Positions 14,192 to 23,022 of a DNA stretch of 24,260 bases are shown piece by piece. The notes under the pieces are model-generated. The model saw only the letters and a program-made list of their open reading frames with translations, was not told where the DNA came from and ran no database searches. The stretch is from a virus: positions 1 to 24,260 of IMG/VR virus record IMGVR_UViG_3300025849_000218; one strand, given 5' to 3'. A program made the position numbers and the translations under genes. Within the stretch, counting starts at the first letter, position 1; the number at the start of each line of letters is the position of its first letter.

Positions 14192-14956
14192 ATGTCAAAG
14201 ACAAAACAAATTTCAACCCCTGAATGGGAGATCAAGGATAGAACTTATTTTTTAACAAATCAAGTATCACCTTTAACATATACATTAGGAACAAGACATT
14301 CAAGACGTTATCCATTATTACATTTTGATGAAAAAAGTGGAGAACAAAGAGAATTAAGATATGCAACCAATATGAACTCACCGTTTGTTGATGAGCAAAA
14401 AGGAGAGGTCACATTAGGTCATGTCATTTTTGAAGAAGGAATGTTGTTTGTACCTAAACAAAAACAAAACTTACAAAAACTACTTTCATTATATCATCCA
14501 AGAAAAGGTCACGTTTATGAAGAATTTAAACCTGAAGTAATAGCAACAGATGAAATAGATGAAATAAACTTTGAAATAGACGCTTTACTTGCTGCTAAGC
14601 AAATGGAGATTGATGAAGCTGAGTCTGTTTTAAGAGTTGAAAAAGGATCTGCCGTAAGTACAATGAGCTCTAAAGAAATAAAAAGAGATTTACTTTTAAT
14701 GGCAAAGAAAAATCCTGCTGGATTCTTAGCAATTGCAAACGATGAAAACGTGGGTCTTAGAAATACAGGTATAAAAGCTGTAGAACAAGGTATTGTAAAA
14801 ATATCTCAAGATCAAAGAACGTTTCTTTGGGGATCGAATGATCGTAAGTTAATGACTGTACCTTTTGATGAAAATCCATATTCGGCTTTAGCCGCTTGGT
14901 TTAAAACTGATGAAGGTGTAGAGGTTTTTAAAACAATCAATAAAAAGTTACAATAA
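14192..14956 (+). CDS. Conserved-looking head/virion-associated protein (254 aa), function unknown
   Basis: The 254-residue protein begins with an ordered alpha/beta part (TYTLGTRHSRRYPLLHFDEK, RELRYATNMNSPFVDEQKGE, VTLGHVIFEEGMLFVPKQKQ). It continues with an acidic linker helix (about 118-155) and ends in a helical domain with SSKEIKRDLLLMAKKNPAGF, RNTGIKAVEQGIVKIS and VPFDENPYSALAAWFKTDEG. The last block resembles a winged-helix-like domain seen, as I recall, in phages of Bacteroidota next to the capsid gene. The gene is bracketed by a terminator upstream and a hairpin downstream, so its expression may differ from its neighbours. It could be a completion factor or a minor head protein; I cannot name it. 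Confidence 0.8.
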   Translation: MSKTKQISTPEWEIKDRTYFLTNQVSPLTYTLGTRHSRRYPLLHFDEKSGEQRELRYATNMNSPFVDEQKGEVTLGHVIFEEGMLFVPKQKQNLQKLLSLYHPRKGHVYEEFKPEVIATDEIDEINFEIDALLAAKQMEIDEAESVLRVEKGSAVSTMSSKEIKRDLLLMAKKNPAGFLAIANDENVGLRNTGIKAVEQGIVKISQDQRTFLWGSNDRKLMTVPFDENPYSALAAWFKTDEGVEVFKTINKKLQ

Positions 14957-14971
14957 TATGTGACTATAATT

Positions 14972-15007
14972 ATAGTGAAGGGTCACTCCGGTGGCCCAAA
15001 TCACTAT
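14972..15007 (+). promoter_or_regulatory. RNA hairpin with UCCG tetraloop in a 67-nt intergenic gap
   Basis: The inner stem pairs GGGTCAC (14980-14986) with GTGGCCC (14991-14997), seven pairs with one T-G wobble, closed by a C(TCCG)G loop of the very stable UNCG class. An outer stem pairs ATAGTGA (14972-14978) with TCACTAT (15001-15007) across a 1/3 internal loop. There is no T-tract, so it is a poor intrinsic terminator and more likely an mRNA-end stabiliser or processing site. A perfect 14-bp palindrome (ACTATAATTATAGT, 14963-14976) overlaps the 5' arm and could compete with it. Confidence 0.7.
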
Positions 15008-15023
15008 TAACTAAAATATTAAA

Positions 15024-15950
15024 ATGGCAATAAACGTAAATACTGTATATCAAACCGTTTTATTAATACTAAATAAAGAGCAGAGAGGTTACATGACACC
15101 TGTTGAGTTTAATAAAATAGGTGGTCAAGTTCAATTAGAAATATTTGAAAAATATGCTGAGGATATGAATCAGCAACTACGTGTGCCACAAATAGATTTA
15201 GACTATTCTGATCGACAAATCAACATAGATGAAAAAATATCTATATTTAAAGAAATAGACCCTGCTGTTTACACAGCTAATGGTTTTCAAATACCTTCAC
15301 AATACTCTGGAACTTCTTCCTCGAGTCAATCATTTACAGCAACAAACCCTGGTTTAACGTATACACTAACTGGAGACACTTTAAGTTTATCAAACTCTGG
15401 TGGTATACCGGTTGTATTTTTAAATAATGTTCAATTGTCAAATAATGATTTTACATTAAGTGGAGCAACTTTAACATTAAACTCACAACCACCGGCTGGA
15501 CAAATAATAGTTGTAAACATATATTCTAAACAGTTTTATAGACTAGGAACAGTAATATACTCGGTTGGAGCATTACCAATACAAGAGCTACAAAGAGTTG
15601 GTAGTAGTGAATTATATCATTTATTAAGCTCTAATCTTACTAAACCCACAAGTAAATATCCAATTTATACTTATAAAAATAATTATTTAAATGTTTATCC
15701 AACTAGTATACAGTCTGGAATATCAGTTAATTATTTAAGAAAACCAATTCCACCTATATGGAATTTTACAGGGGCAAATCAATATGTTTTTAGCCCAACT
15801 TCATCTAATAATTTTGAATTACATAATTCAGAACAAACTGAAGTTATATTAAAAATATTATTATATGCTGGCGTTGTAATAAGAGATCCTGAAATAATAC
15901 AAGTTGCGGCCTCACAAGTACAGAGTCAAGAAATGAATCAAAAAAGCTAA
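15024..15950 (+). CDS. Head-tail connector/adaptor-like protein with inserted beta module
   Basis: The 308-residue protein starts with a helical part (VNTVYQTVLLILNKEQRGYM, PVEFNKIGGQVQLEIFEKYA) as in proteins that dock below the portal. It ends with helices (TEVILKILLYAGVVIRDPEI, IQVAASQVQSQEMNQKS). Between them, residues about 104-169 form a separate beta-sandwich-like module containing VVFLNNVQLSNNDFTLSG, ATLTLNSQPPAGQ and IIVVNIYSK. This is the x-L-N-x-x-x-L-x-x-x-D-[YF]-T pattern familiar from phage fibre and surface domains. The core then resumes (YPIYTYKNNYLNVYPTSI). Adaptor is inferred from the position after the capsid genes and before the nozzle. Confidence 0.7.
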   Translation: MAINVNTVYQTVLLILNKEQRGYMTPVEFNKIGGQVQLEIFEKYAEDMNQQLRVPQIDLDYSDRQINIDEKISIFKEIDPAVYTANGFQIPSQYSGTSSSSQSFTATNPGLTYTLTGDTLSLSNSGGIPVVFLNNVQLSNNDFTLSGATLTLNSQPPAGQIIVVNIYSKQFYRLGTVIYSVGALPIQELQRVGSSELYHLLSSNLTKPTSKYPIYTYKNNYLNVYPTSIQSGISVNYLRKPIPPIWNFTGANQYVFSPTSSNNFELHNSEQTEVILKILLYAGVVIRDPEIIQVAASQVQSQEMNQKS

Positions 15951-15956
15951 TAAAAC

Positions 15957-17216
15957 ATGGCAATACAACCACCAAATAACGGACTAGTAACAGAAACTGC
16001 ACAACAATATTACCAAGGTGCTGAAAGTTTTAGAGGAGATGCGGGCAACACAACTGGCCAATCTTTTGTCACAAGTTTTGATACAGCTCTTTTTTTAGGT
16101 AGCACCACAAGTTGGTCACCTAATGACCCTAAGTATGCTTTAAATAATTTTAAAATATATACAAGTGCTTCGGGTTTAGCTGGCACGTGGGTAGAGTGGG
16201 TTACAGCGTTTACAGTTACAGATGGCACAACAGTAACTCTTACCGCTGCGCCAGGAGCAAATCAATATATAGTTATACAATTAACAATATTAACTGGTGG
16301 TAAGTATGGCAGCACCGAAGCTGAAAAAGCATATGGGCAAACAGTTGAAGATAATTATGGAAGCTATGAATACACTAAATTAGATGATGTAATTGATAAT
16401 TTTTTAATTGCATATGTTGGTGCTGGTAAACTTATACCAAGTGTCAAAAGAACTGATGTTATATTTCACGCAAAACGTGGTTTACAAGAGTTTAGTTATG
16501 ATACATTAAAAAGTATTAAGTCCGCTGAATTAACAATACCAGCTGGGCTTACATTGGTTTTACCACAAGACTATGTTAATTATGTTAAAATGTCTTGGAT
16601 AGATGGTTTAGGTGTAAAACACCCTATATATCCTACAAATAATTTAACAACAAGTCCTTATTATACTCAAGCTCAAGACTCTGCAGGTATACCAACTCAA
16701 GACAATTTTGGCAACGATGTTGAAGGTACTTCTATAACTCAAGAAAGATGGCATAAAGCTAATGACAGACTTATAAATGGTAATTTTAATATAAATAATT
16801 TTAATATACAAGACGCTAGCATTTTAAATAACGGTTTTTATGATGGTGCTTTAGGCCAAAGATATGGATTGGATCCACAATTAAGTCAAGCTAATGGTTG
16901 GTTTAATTTAAATGAAAGAGAAGGTAAAATTTCTTTTTCATCAAATTTAGTTGATAAACTTATAATTCTTGAATATATATCTGATGGTTTAGCAACAGAT
17001 ATGGATACTAAAGTTCCTAAACTAGCTGAAGAAGCTTTGTATGCTCATATAATACACGCTATATTATCTGTATCTTCTGGTATTCAAGAATATGTTGTAA
17101 GAAGGTTTAAACAAGAAAGAAGTGCTAAATTAAGAAATGCTAAAATAAGATTATCTAATATTAAACTTGACCAAATTATTCAAGTTATGAGAGGTAAATC
17201 TAAATGGATTAAATAA
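15957..17216 (+). CDS. Head-tail connector / tail tubular A-like protein
   Basis: The 419-residue protein has an N-terminal beta module (about 36-113, with NNFKIYTSASGLAGTWVEW, FTVTDGTTVTLTAAPGANQ and YIVIQLTILTGG). The core follows: YTKLDDVIDNFLIAYVGAGK, VIFHAKRGLQEFSYDTLKSI and ELTIPAGLTLVLPQDYVNYV. The core pattern, a helix bundle followed by a beta barrel with LPxDYVxYVK, is like gatekeeper proteins of short-tailed phages (T7 gp11-like). The C-terminus is helical and basic (VRRFKQERSAKLRNAKIRLS). It lies 6 nt after the adaptor and 5 nt before the nozzle gene. The module near its N-terminus is related in pattern to that of the preceding protein. Confidence 0.75.
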   Translation: MAIQPPNNGLVTETAQQYYQGAESFRGDAGNTTGQSFVTSFDTALFLGSTTSWSPNDPKYALNNFKIYTSASGLAGTWVEWVTAFTVTDGTTVTLTAAPGANQYIVIQLTILTGGKYGSTEAEKAYGQTVEDNYGSYEYTKLDDVIDNFLIAYVGAGKLIPSVKRTDVIFHAKRGLQEFSYDTLKSIKSAELTIPAGLTLVLPQDYVNYVKMSWIDGLGVKHPIYPTNNLTTSPYYTQAQDSAGIPTQDNFGNDVEGTSITQERWHKANDRLINGNFNINNFNIQDASILNNGFYDGALGQRYGLDPQLSQANGWFNLNEREGKISFSSNLVDKLIILEYISDGLATDMDTKVPKLAEEALYAHIIHAILSVSSGIQEYVVRRFKQERSAKLRNAKIRLSNIKLDQIIQVMRGKSKWIK

Positions 17217-17221
17217 CTAAC

Positions 17222-20200
17222 ATGGCAGAAATTAAAAATAGTTTTCTAAAATCCAAGATGAATAAAGACTTGGATGATAGATTAATTCCTAACGGTGAGT
17301 ATAGAGATGCAAATAATATATCTGTAGGTAAATCTGAAGATGATGATATAGGTGCATTAGAAAACGTAAAAGGTAATACTTTAGTTCCTGGAACTAATGT
17401 TGGATCGTTAGAAGTTATAGGTTACTTAAAAGATAACAACTCTGAAACTATTTATTTATTTTTAACAAACAATGCTAGCGATCACAGGATATATAAATAT
17501 TATAATAATTCATATACAAAAATAGTTGAAGGGGCTTTTTTAAACTTTAGCAATGAAAATTTAATAAGCGGTATTAATCTTGTAGAAAACTTATTATTTT
17601 TTACAGATAATAGAAATCAACCTAGAAAAATAAATGTTAACAAACCTTTGGGTTATTACACAAAAGAAAACCAAATATCAGTTGCTAAATATAACCCATA
17701 CAAACCATTAGAATTATTAAAGTCTACAACAAGCACAGCTGGAGCAGCAAGCACTTCTACAACTATAACACTATCAACGGCTAATACAGCTATAAAAAAA
17801 GGTATGAATGTTATTGGTCCAACTATAACAGCTGATCAATATATATATGTAACAAATGTATCCGGTGTAACTATAACTATAAATGCCGCCGCAACAGTAG
17901 CAAACTTAGATGTTTTAACATTTTTGGCTACAACTATGACTGGCAAGGATATTACTTATGATTTTAATGGTGGTGCAGATTGGCCTGGTGATCCAGATTT
18001 TTTAGAGGATTTATTTGTAAGGTTTAGTTATAGATTTAAGTTTGATGATGAAGAGTATTCTATAATGGCACCGTTTACTCAACCTGCTTTTATTCCACAA
18101 CAAAAAGGTTATTTTTTAGCTGATGATGAAGATACTTCATATAGAAGTACAATATTAGCTTTTATGCAAAATGGTGTGCAAAATGTAGAATTAATTATAC
18201 CATTACCTGATGCGCAAAATAAACTTGGAGATCAAGCAAATGATACATATAAAATAACTGAAATAGATATACTGTATAAAGAATCAGATGGTAGAGCTGT
18301 AAAAGTTTTAGATACAGTTAAAACTGAAAATTTATCTTCAAGTTCTAATATTTATACATATGATTATCAATCCAGAAAACCTTATAAAACACTACCAGAA
18401 AGACAAACAGTAAGGGTTTATGATAGAGTTCCCGTAAGAGCTTTATCTCAAGAAATAGCTGGTAACAGGGTTATGTATGGTAATTTTCAAAGTCAGCATA
18501 CTCCGCCTGTAACATTAGATTATAATGTTGGTGCTAGTGCAAAAAACTCTACAGTTTTTACTAATTGGGCGGAATATCCTAATCATACTTTAAAACAAAA
18601 CAGAAACTATCAAGTAGGTTTCATACTTGCTGATAAATTTGGTAGACAGTCTTCAGTTATACTATCCTCTGTTGATCAAGGTACTACTGTTGGTTCTGAT
18701 TTTTTTGGTGGTTCAACTTTTTATCACCCTTACTCTTCAACAACTCAAAACTTAAAACAATGGTTTGGTGATGCTTTAAAAGTTGTTATAAATACAGCTA
18801 TATCAAGCTCACAAGATTCTAACACTGGAACACCAGGTTTGTATGCTGAAGAAAAAGGTAATGGTTTTAACGCATTATCAATAGCACAGTTAAATACACC
18901 TGTTACTATACCAGTTTTAAATGAAACAGGATTTGAATATGAATTTACATTGGTTAATACTACAGCTACTACTAACGCAGTCCAGTATGGCGTAGGCGAT
19001 GACACAACTGTAACAATAACTACAAGTAATGCTGATATTAAAATCGGTGATAGTCTTATAAATAATACAACAAAAGCTGTTTATGGTATAATAACTGAAC
19101 TAATAGGAAGCTCTCCTTATACGCAATTTAAAGCAGATATAACAGCAATTATTCCCCAATCAACTTTACTTTTATTTTGTGATATAACTGATATATCAAA
19201 TGTAGGAGAATATTTAAGAGGAGAATATCAAGACTTTACTCAAGTTGTTGAAGTTGATTTAACAGCTTTACCTGTTTGTGAAATATATACTAAAACAAAA
19301 ATTAACGAATTTTTATATTCTGCTACAACTAATAATCCTGATACAAAGTTTGCTTATACTTTACCTAATACTTTAGGTTGGTATTCGTATAAAGTTGTTG
19401 TTAAACAACAAGAGCAAGATTATTACAACTGTTATTTACCTGGGTTTTTAAATGGATATCCTGATCACGGTGGTACATCACCTTATCCCACAAATGAAAA
19501 TAATAAAACAGCTCATGTTATTTTACTTAATGACAACATAAATAAAATACCTAGAGATTTAAACGAAACATCTGATCAACAAAAGCAATTCAGAAGCTCA
19601 GTAAGATTATATGGTAGGGTAAATAATACAGCAACAGATAATGTTCAATTTTTTCCAGTAAGCACAAGTGGTACTCAAATACTACCATTAAACATGACAG
19701 CTGATACAATTGCTACAGCTGTAGATTTAAACATGGGCTTTACTGAACTGTCGAATGCTGGTAGAGATAATTTTTATCAATTAGATACAAATCCTTTAAT
19801 AAGTAGATTAGCTTCTTCTAATGCAGGTACAACTAATATAGGTGTTTTAACAGCAAATTTAACTACACCTTTTCTTTCTATTGTTGAAACAGAACCTGTT
19901 GAAAGCTTATTACAATTATTTTATGAAACATCTACAGCTGGTTTAATAGCTGATTTAAATGCTGACATAAATACTGGGTTTGATGGAGTAGCTGCTTTAT
20001 CTGCTTTAAGCTATTCACATAACGAAGGCATGGCTGCTAACACAGATATAACTGCTATTTTTTATCCACAAAACAATCAAGGTAGTAATTTTTCTAACAC
20101 GAATATAAGCGCTGTTAGTATGACGGTGATTGATGGCGCTCAGCAAACTAGAGCTACAGGAAACTTAGTTGATGGTTTTACAGGTGATTTTAAACTAATA

Positions 20201-21649
20201 ACATCTGGAACAGGTTATAAATTACAAACAGCTGTTGATACATTTATTTATTCTAACGCTGGATATGAAACTAATGGTGATTCAAAAGAAGTTTATACCT
20301 TTACATTTACATGGACAACTGTAGGAGGTGATACTAGTTCTACTGTAGCAACTGGATCACTAACTAATTTAGCTCCAGTTTTTGTAGCTGGTTCTAGTTT
20401 ACCAAATGTTACAGTTAGCGCTGGTGATGCAACTGGTGTAACTAGAAATGGATATAATGGTTCAGCAACAAGTAGTTCGACCCAGTTAAAATACAGTATA
20501 GTTTCACAATCTCCTGGTTCATATTTTTCAGTTGACTCGACAACAGGTGTTGTAACTAAATTAACCTCTACGCCTATAGGTGTTTATACTTTAAATTTAA
20601 AAATAGAAGATGCAATCATAAGTGGCGTTGCACAAAGTAATTCTTTAAGTGTAACCAAACCACAAATTATAACTGTAGGTGCTGTAGCTGTTAATAACGG
20701 TGTTATATCTGGTTGTAAAACTCTTGGTAGCCCTAACAATGTTGCTACAGCACAAATAACTGCTCCGTTTAATGGAACAACTGTTGTTGGTGTTTGGTAT
20801 TTATCAAACAACGTTTTGGCTTCTAGTGCTTTTCCAGTGACGCCTTCAACAAATACAAGTGAATCAAACTTTTTTCATAGACTAGGTTCAGCTGCATTGA
20901 GCACAGGAACACTGGTTATTTCTTGTAACATGCAACAAAGCTTTACAAATAATCAAGGTGGTTTAATGAGTTTTGTAAATTCAGGTATAATATGGAAGGT
21001 ATGGCATAGAGATCCTAGTGTAACTAGTAATTGGGCTATGATAGAAGATGTTAACAATGACAATATGGGTGCTCCAGGAGTAACTTCATTTATATCAAAT
21101 TCTTCTTTTGGAACAACTAAACACGCGCAAACTGTGTTTGCTTTTGATGAGCCAGGTGAATATGCTATAGCGGCAACCGATGCAAATACAGGTCAAGCTG
21201 CTGTTGCAGCTGATGCTATGTGTGCTTGGGTAAACACTAATGATTTATACTACAGTACGTGCGTTGTAGAAAACGGATTAGACGTAACAAGCACTGATAA
21301 TCCTAAATACTATGAATATGATATTTCAGGAGCTCAAACAGCTTATAATTGTGCAACTGGTGGCACACCAAGATTTGCGCCAATGCCATATGCTCAATAT
21401 GTAGATTTATTTTACACAACAAACGCGTTAAATGTTCCTTGGACACATAGTCAAGCTGAATACCGTAGTTTTAAAACAGACGCTGCAGAACCACTTACAA
21501 GTATAAGAGTTTCGGCTAAGTTTGGTACAAACGGTATAAAAATAAGTCCCGCTTTAATACCTGATGCTTGTAGTGATCAATATGCTAGAGCTTGTCAAGC
21601 TGGTAATATAACTTGTGCTCACCCTGTATATGGTGGTGAAGGATGGTAG
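17222..21649 (+). CDS. Giant tail protein: nozzle N-terminal part with Ig/cadherin-like extension
   Basis: The 1475-residue protein starts MAEIKNSFLKSKMNKDLDDR, then LIPNGEYRDANNISVGKSED. This is the start typical of T7-gp12-like tail nozzle (tail tubular B) proteins of marine podoviruses. Nozzle-like beta-propeller stretches run to about residue 500-750 (LLFFTDNRNQPRKINV, QVGFILADKFGRQSSVILSS). Two copies of an N-x-x-I-K-x-G beta module lie near 179-234 and 594-650. From about 780 on the sequence is Ser/Thr/Asn-rich; residues about 1050-1130 look like a cadherin/Ig-type domain (LAPVFVAG..., FSVDSTTGVVTKL). The C-terminal ~60 residues hold four cysteines. The rest of the nozzle appears to be the next gene. 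The extension probably decorates the tail tip and may touch the host. Confidence 0.75.
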   Translation: MAEIKNSFLKSKMNKDLDDRLIPNGEYRDANNISVGKSEDDDIGALENVKGNTLVPGTNVGSLEVIGYLKDNNSETIYLFLTNNASDHRIYKYYNNSYTKIVEGAFLNFSNENLISGINLVENLLFFTDNRNQPRKINVNKPLGYYTKENQISVAKYNPYKPLELLKSTTSTAGAASTSTTITLSTANTAIKKGMNVIGPTITADQYIYVTNVSGVTITINAAATVANLDVLTFLATTMTGKDITYDFNGGADWPGDPDFLEDLFVRFSYRFKFDDEEYSIMAPFTQPAFIPQQKGYFLADDEDTSYRSTILAFMQNGVQNVELIIPLPDAQNKLGDQANDTYKITEIDILYKESDGRAVKVLDTVKTENLSSSSNIYTYDYQSRKPYKTLPERQTVRVYDRVPVRALSQEIAGNRVMYGNFQSQHTPPVTLDYNVGASAKNSTVFTNWAEYPNHTLKQNRNYQVGFILADKFGRQSSVILSSVDQGTTVGSDFFGGSTFYHPYSSTTQNLKQWFGDALKVVINTAISSSQDSNTGTPGLYAEEKGNGFNALSIAQLNTPVTIPVLNETGFEYEFTLVNTTATTNAVQYGVGDDTTVTITTSNADIKIGDSLINNTTKAVYGIITELIGSSPYTQFKADITAIIPQSTLLLFCDITDISNVGEYLRGEYQDFTQVVEVDLTALPVCEIYTKTKINEFLYSATTNNPDTKFAYTLPNTLGWYSYKVVVKQQEQDYYNCYLPGFLNGYPDHGGTSPYPTNENNKTAHVILLNDNINKIPRDLNETSDQQKQFRSSVRLYGRVNNTATDNVQFFPVSTSGTQILPLNMTADTIATAVDLNMGFTELSNAGRDNFYQLDTNPLISRLASSNAGTTNIGVLTANLTTPFLSIVETEPVESLLQLFYETSTAGLIADLNADINTGFDGVAALSALSYSHNEGMAANTDITAIFYPQNNQGSNFSNTNISAVSMTVIDGAQQTRATGNLVDGFTGDFKLITSGTGYKLQTAVDTFIYSNAGYETNGDSKEVYTFTFTWTTVGGDTSSTVATGSLTNLAPVFVAGSSLPNVTVSAGDATGVTRNGYNGSATSSSTQLKYSIVSQSPGSYFSVDSTTGVVTKLTSTPIGVYTLNLKIEDAIISGVAQSNSLSVTKPQIITVGAVAVNNGVISGCKTLGSPNNVATAQITAPFNGTTVVGVWYLSNNVLASSAFPVTPSTNTSESNFFHRLGSAALSTGTLVISCNMQQSFTNNQGGLMSFVNSGIIWKVWHRDPSVTSNWAMIEDVNNDNMGAPGVTSFISNSSFGTTKHAQTVFAFDEPGEYAIAATDANTGQAAVAADAMCAWVNTNDLYYSTCVVENGLDVTSTDNPKYYEYDISGAQTAYNCATGGTPRFAPMPYAQYVDLFYTTNALNVPWTHSQAEYRSFKTDAAEPLTSIRVSAKFGTNGIKISPALIPDACSDQYARACQAGNITCAHPVYGGEGW

Positions 21650-21684
21650 TAATAATAACAAAAAATAAGTGATAATAAAATAAC

Positions 21685-23016
21685 ATGGGTGCTACTTTAG
21701 AACTAAAATATTTTAACTCATACTGGTTGAAGAAAATGTCAAACGTTGTAGATGCTAATCCACAACCAACAGCGCCTTATGCAACTGTACCTCAAGCTTA
21801 TGCTAATGATAATGCAACTGATTGGTTTATTGAAGAAGCAAGAATAAGAGGTGGTTATAATAACACTATAACTGATTTAGGTGTTAAAGCTCATATAGTT
21901 GAAGACAATCCTAACAATCAAAATAGGTTTAATACAATTATATATTCAGGGGTTTTTAATTCTAGAACAGGTATTAACCAAACAAATGAATTTTCAGTAG
22001 GTGAAGACATAACTAGAGGTGTAGATCCAGCACATGGTAAAATAATGAAATTATATGCAGAAGATACTAATCTAATTATATTTCAAGAAGACAAAGTTAA
22101 TAGAGCTTTAATAGATAAAGATGCTATATATACAGCAGAAGGTCAAGCTTTAACAGCGTCAGGAAGAATGGTTATTGGTCAAATAGTACCTTACAAAGGT
22201 AATTATGGTATAGCTACAGATCCTTTTAGTTTTGCTGTTTATGGTTACAGAAAATACTTTACAGACAGAAAAAGAGGTTGTGTGTTGAGATTAACAACAG
22301 GTGGTGAAATTGTAGAAATATCAGGTTATGGTATGCATGATTTTTTTAGAGATCAGCTCACACAAGATGGTATAACTAGAATAGTAGGTGGTTGGGACAA
22401 CCATACTAAAAATTATATACTGTCTATACAAACAGCTTCAGGTTATAGCACAACTTCGTTTGATGAAGGTGTACAAGGTTGGACTAGTTTCTTTAGTTTT
22501 AAACCAAGCTTTATGTTTAGTTTAACATCTACTTTCTTTTCTACAAACGCTGGTAAGTTATATAGTCATTATGGCAGTAGTGCATATGGTCGTTTTTATG
22601 ATGCACCTAACAATATATTTCCATCTGATGTAACAGTTGTTTTAAACTCTTCACCATCTACGGTAAAAGTATTTAAAACAGTTAATTATGAAGGTAATAA
22701 TGACTGGACTGTTAGCAATATAGTTGCTAGTTCTGGTGACATAGCTTTAGTACCAATATCTAAATACAGTTTACCAAGCAACTTAACTGACTTAGAAAGC
22801 GAAATGTTTTCTAATAAATTTAAAAGAAAAGAAAATAAATACTTTGCTAACATTATAAATAATTCTCCAGCAACAAAAGGTGAAATACTTTGGGGACCAA
22901 GTGTAACAGGTATTAAAGGATTTTTTAGCACATTTAAGTTTAACTTAGATAACAGTATAAACCAAAAAAGAGAATTATTTGCAGTATCTTCTGACACTGT
23001 AGAATCATCATATTAA
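21685..23016 (+). CDS. Tail nozzle C-terminal part (tail tubular B-like)
   Basis: The 443-residue protein resembles the second half of one-piece nozzle proteins. It has KYFNSYWLKK, RFNTIIYSGVFNSRTGINQT, NEFSVGEDITRGVDPAHGKI, MKLYAEDTNLIIFQEDKVNR, GNYGIATDPFSFAVYGYRKY, FTDRKRGCVLRLTTGGEIVE and ISGYGMHDFFRDQL. This is the familiar order IYSG..N..NxF......DxxxGxIxxL...DTxxxxFxEDKV, then YGI..xPxS, then YFTDxxRGxVLRL. It starts with its own ATG; an in-frame stop at 21676-21678 excludes extension upstream, and 35 nt separate it from the giant protein before it. The two products probably fold together at the tail tip. The remainder (about 230-443) is beta-rich. Confidence 0.78.
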   Translation: MGATLELKYFNSYWLKKMSNVVDANPQPTAPYATVPQAYANDNATDWFIEEARIRGGYNNTITDLGVKAHIVEDNPNNQNRFNTIIYSGVFNSRTGINQTNEFSVGEDITRGVDPAHGKIMKLYAEDTNLIIFQEDKVNRALIDKDAIYTAEGQALTASGRMVIGQIVPYKGNYGIATDPFSFAVYGYRKYFTDRKRGCVLRLTTGGEIVEISGYGMHDFFRDQLTQDGITRIVGGWDNHTKNYILSIQTASGYSTTSFDEGVQGWTSFFSFKPSFMFSLTSTFFSTNAGKLYSHYGSSAYGRFYDAPNNIFPSDVTVVLNSSPSTVKVFKTVNYEGNNDWTVSNIVASSGDIALVPISKYSLPSNLTDLESEMFSNKFKRKENKYFANIINNSPATKGEILWGPSVTGIKGFFSTFKFNLDNSINQKRELFAVSSDTVESSY

Positions 23017-23022
23017 AATATT

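Noticed and set aside
21650-21684. Possible programmed frameshift or readthrough joining the two nozzle genes
   Set aside because: Stops occur in the second gene's frame just before its start (21676-21678), no slippery heptamer is visible at the first gene's TAG, and the second gene has a normal AACATGG start.
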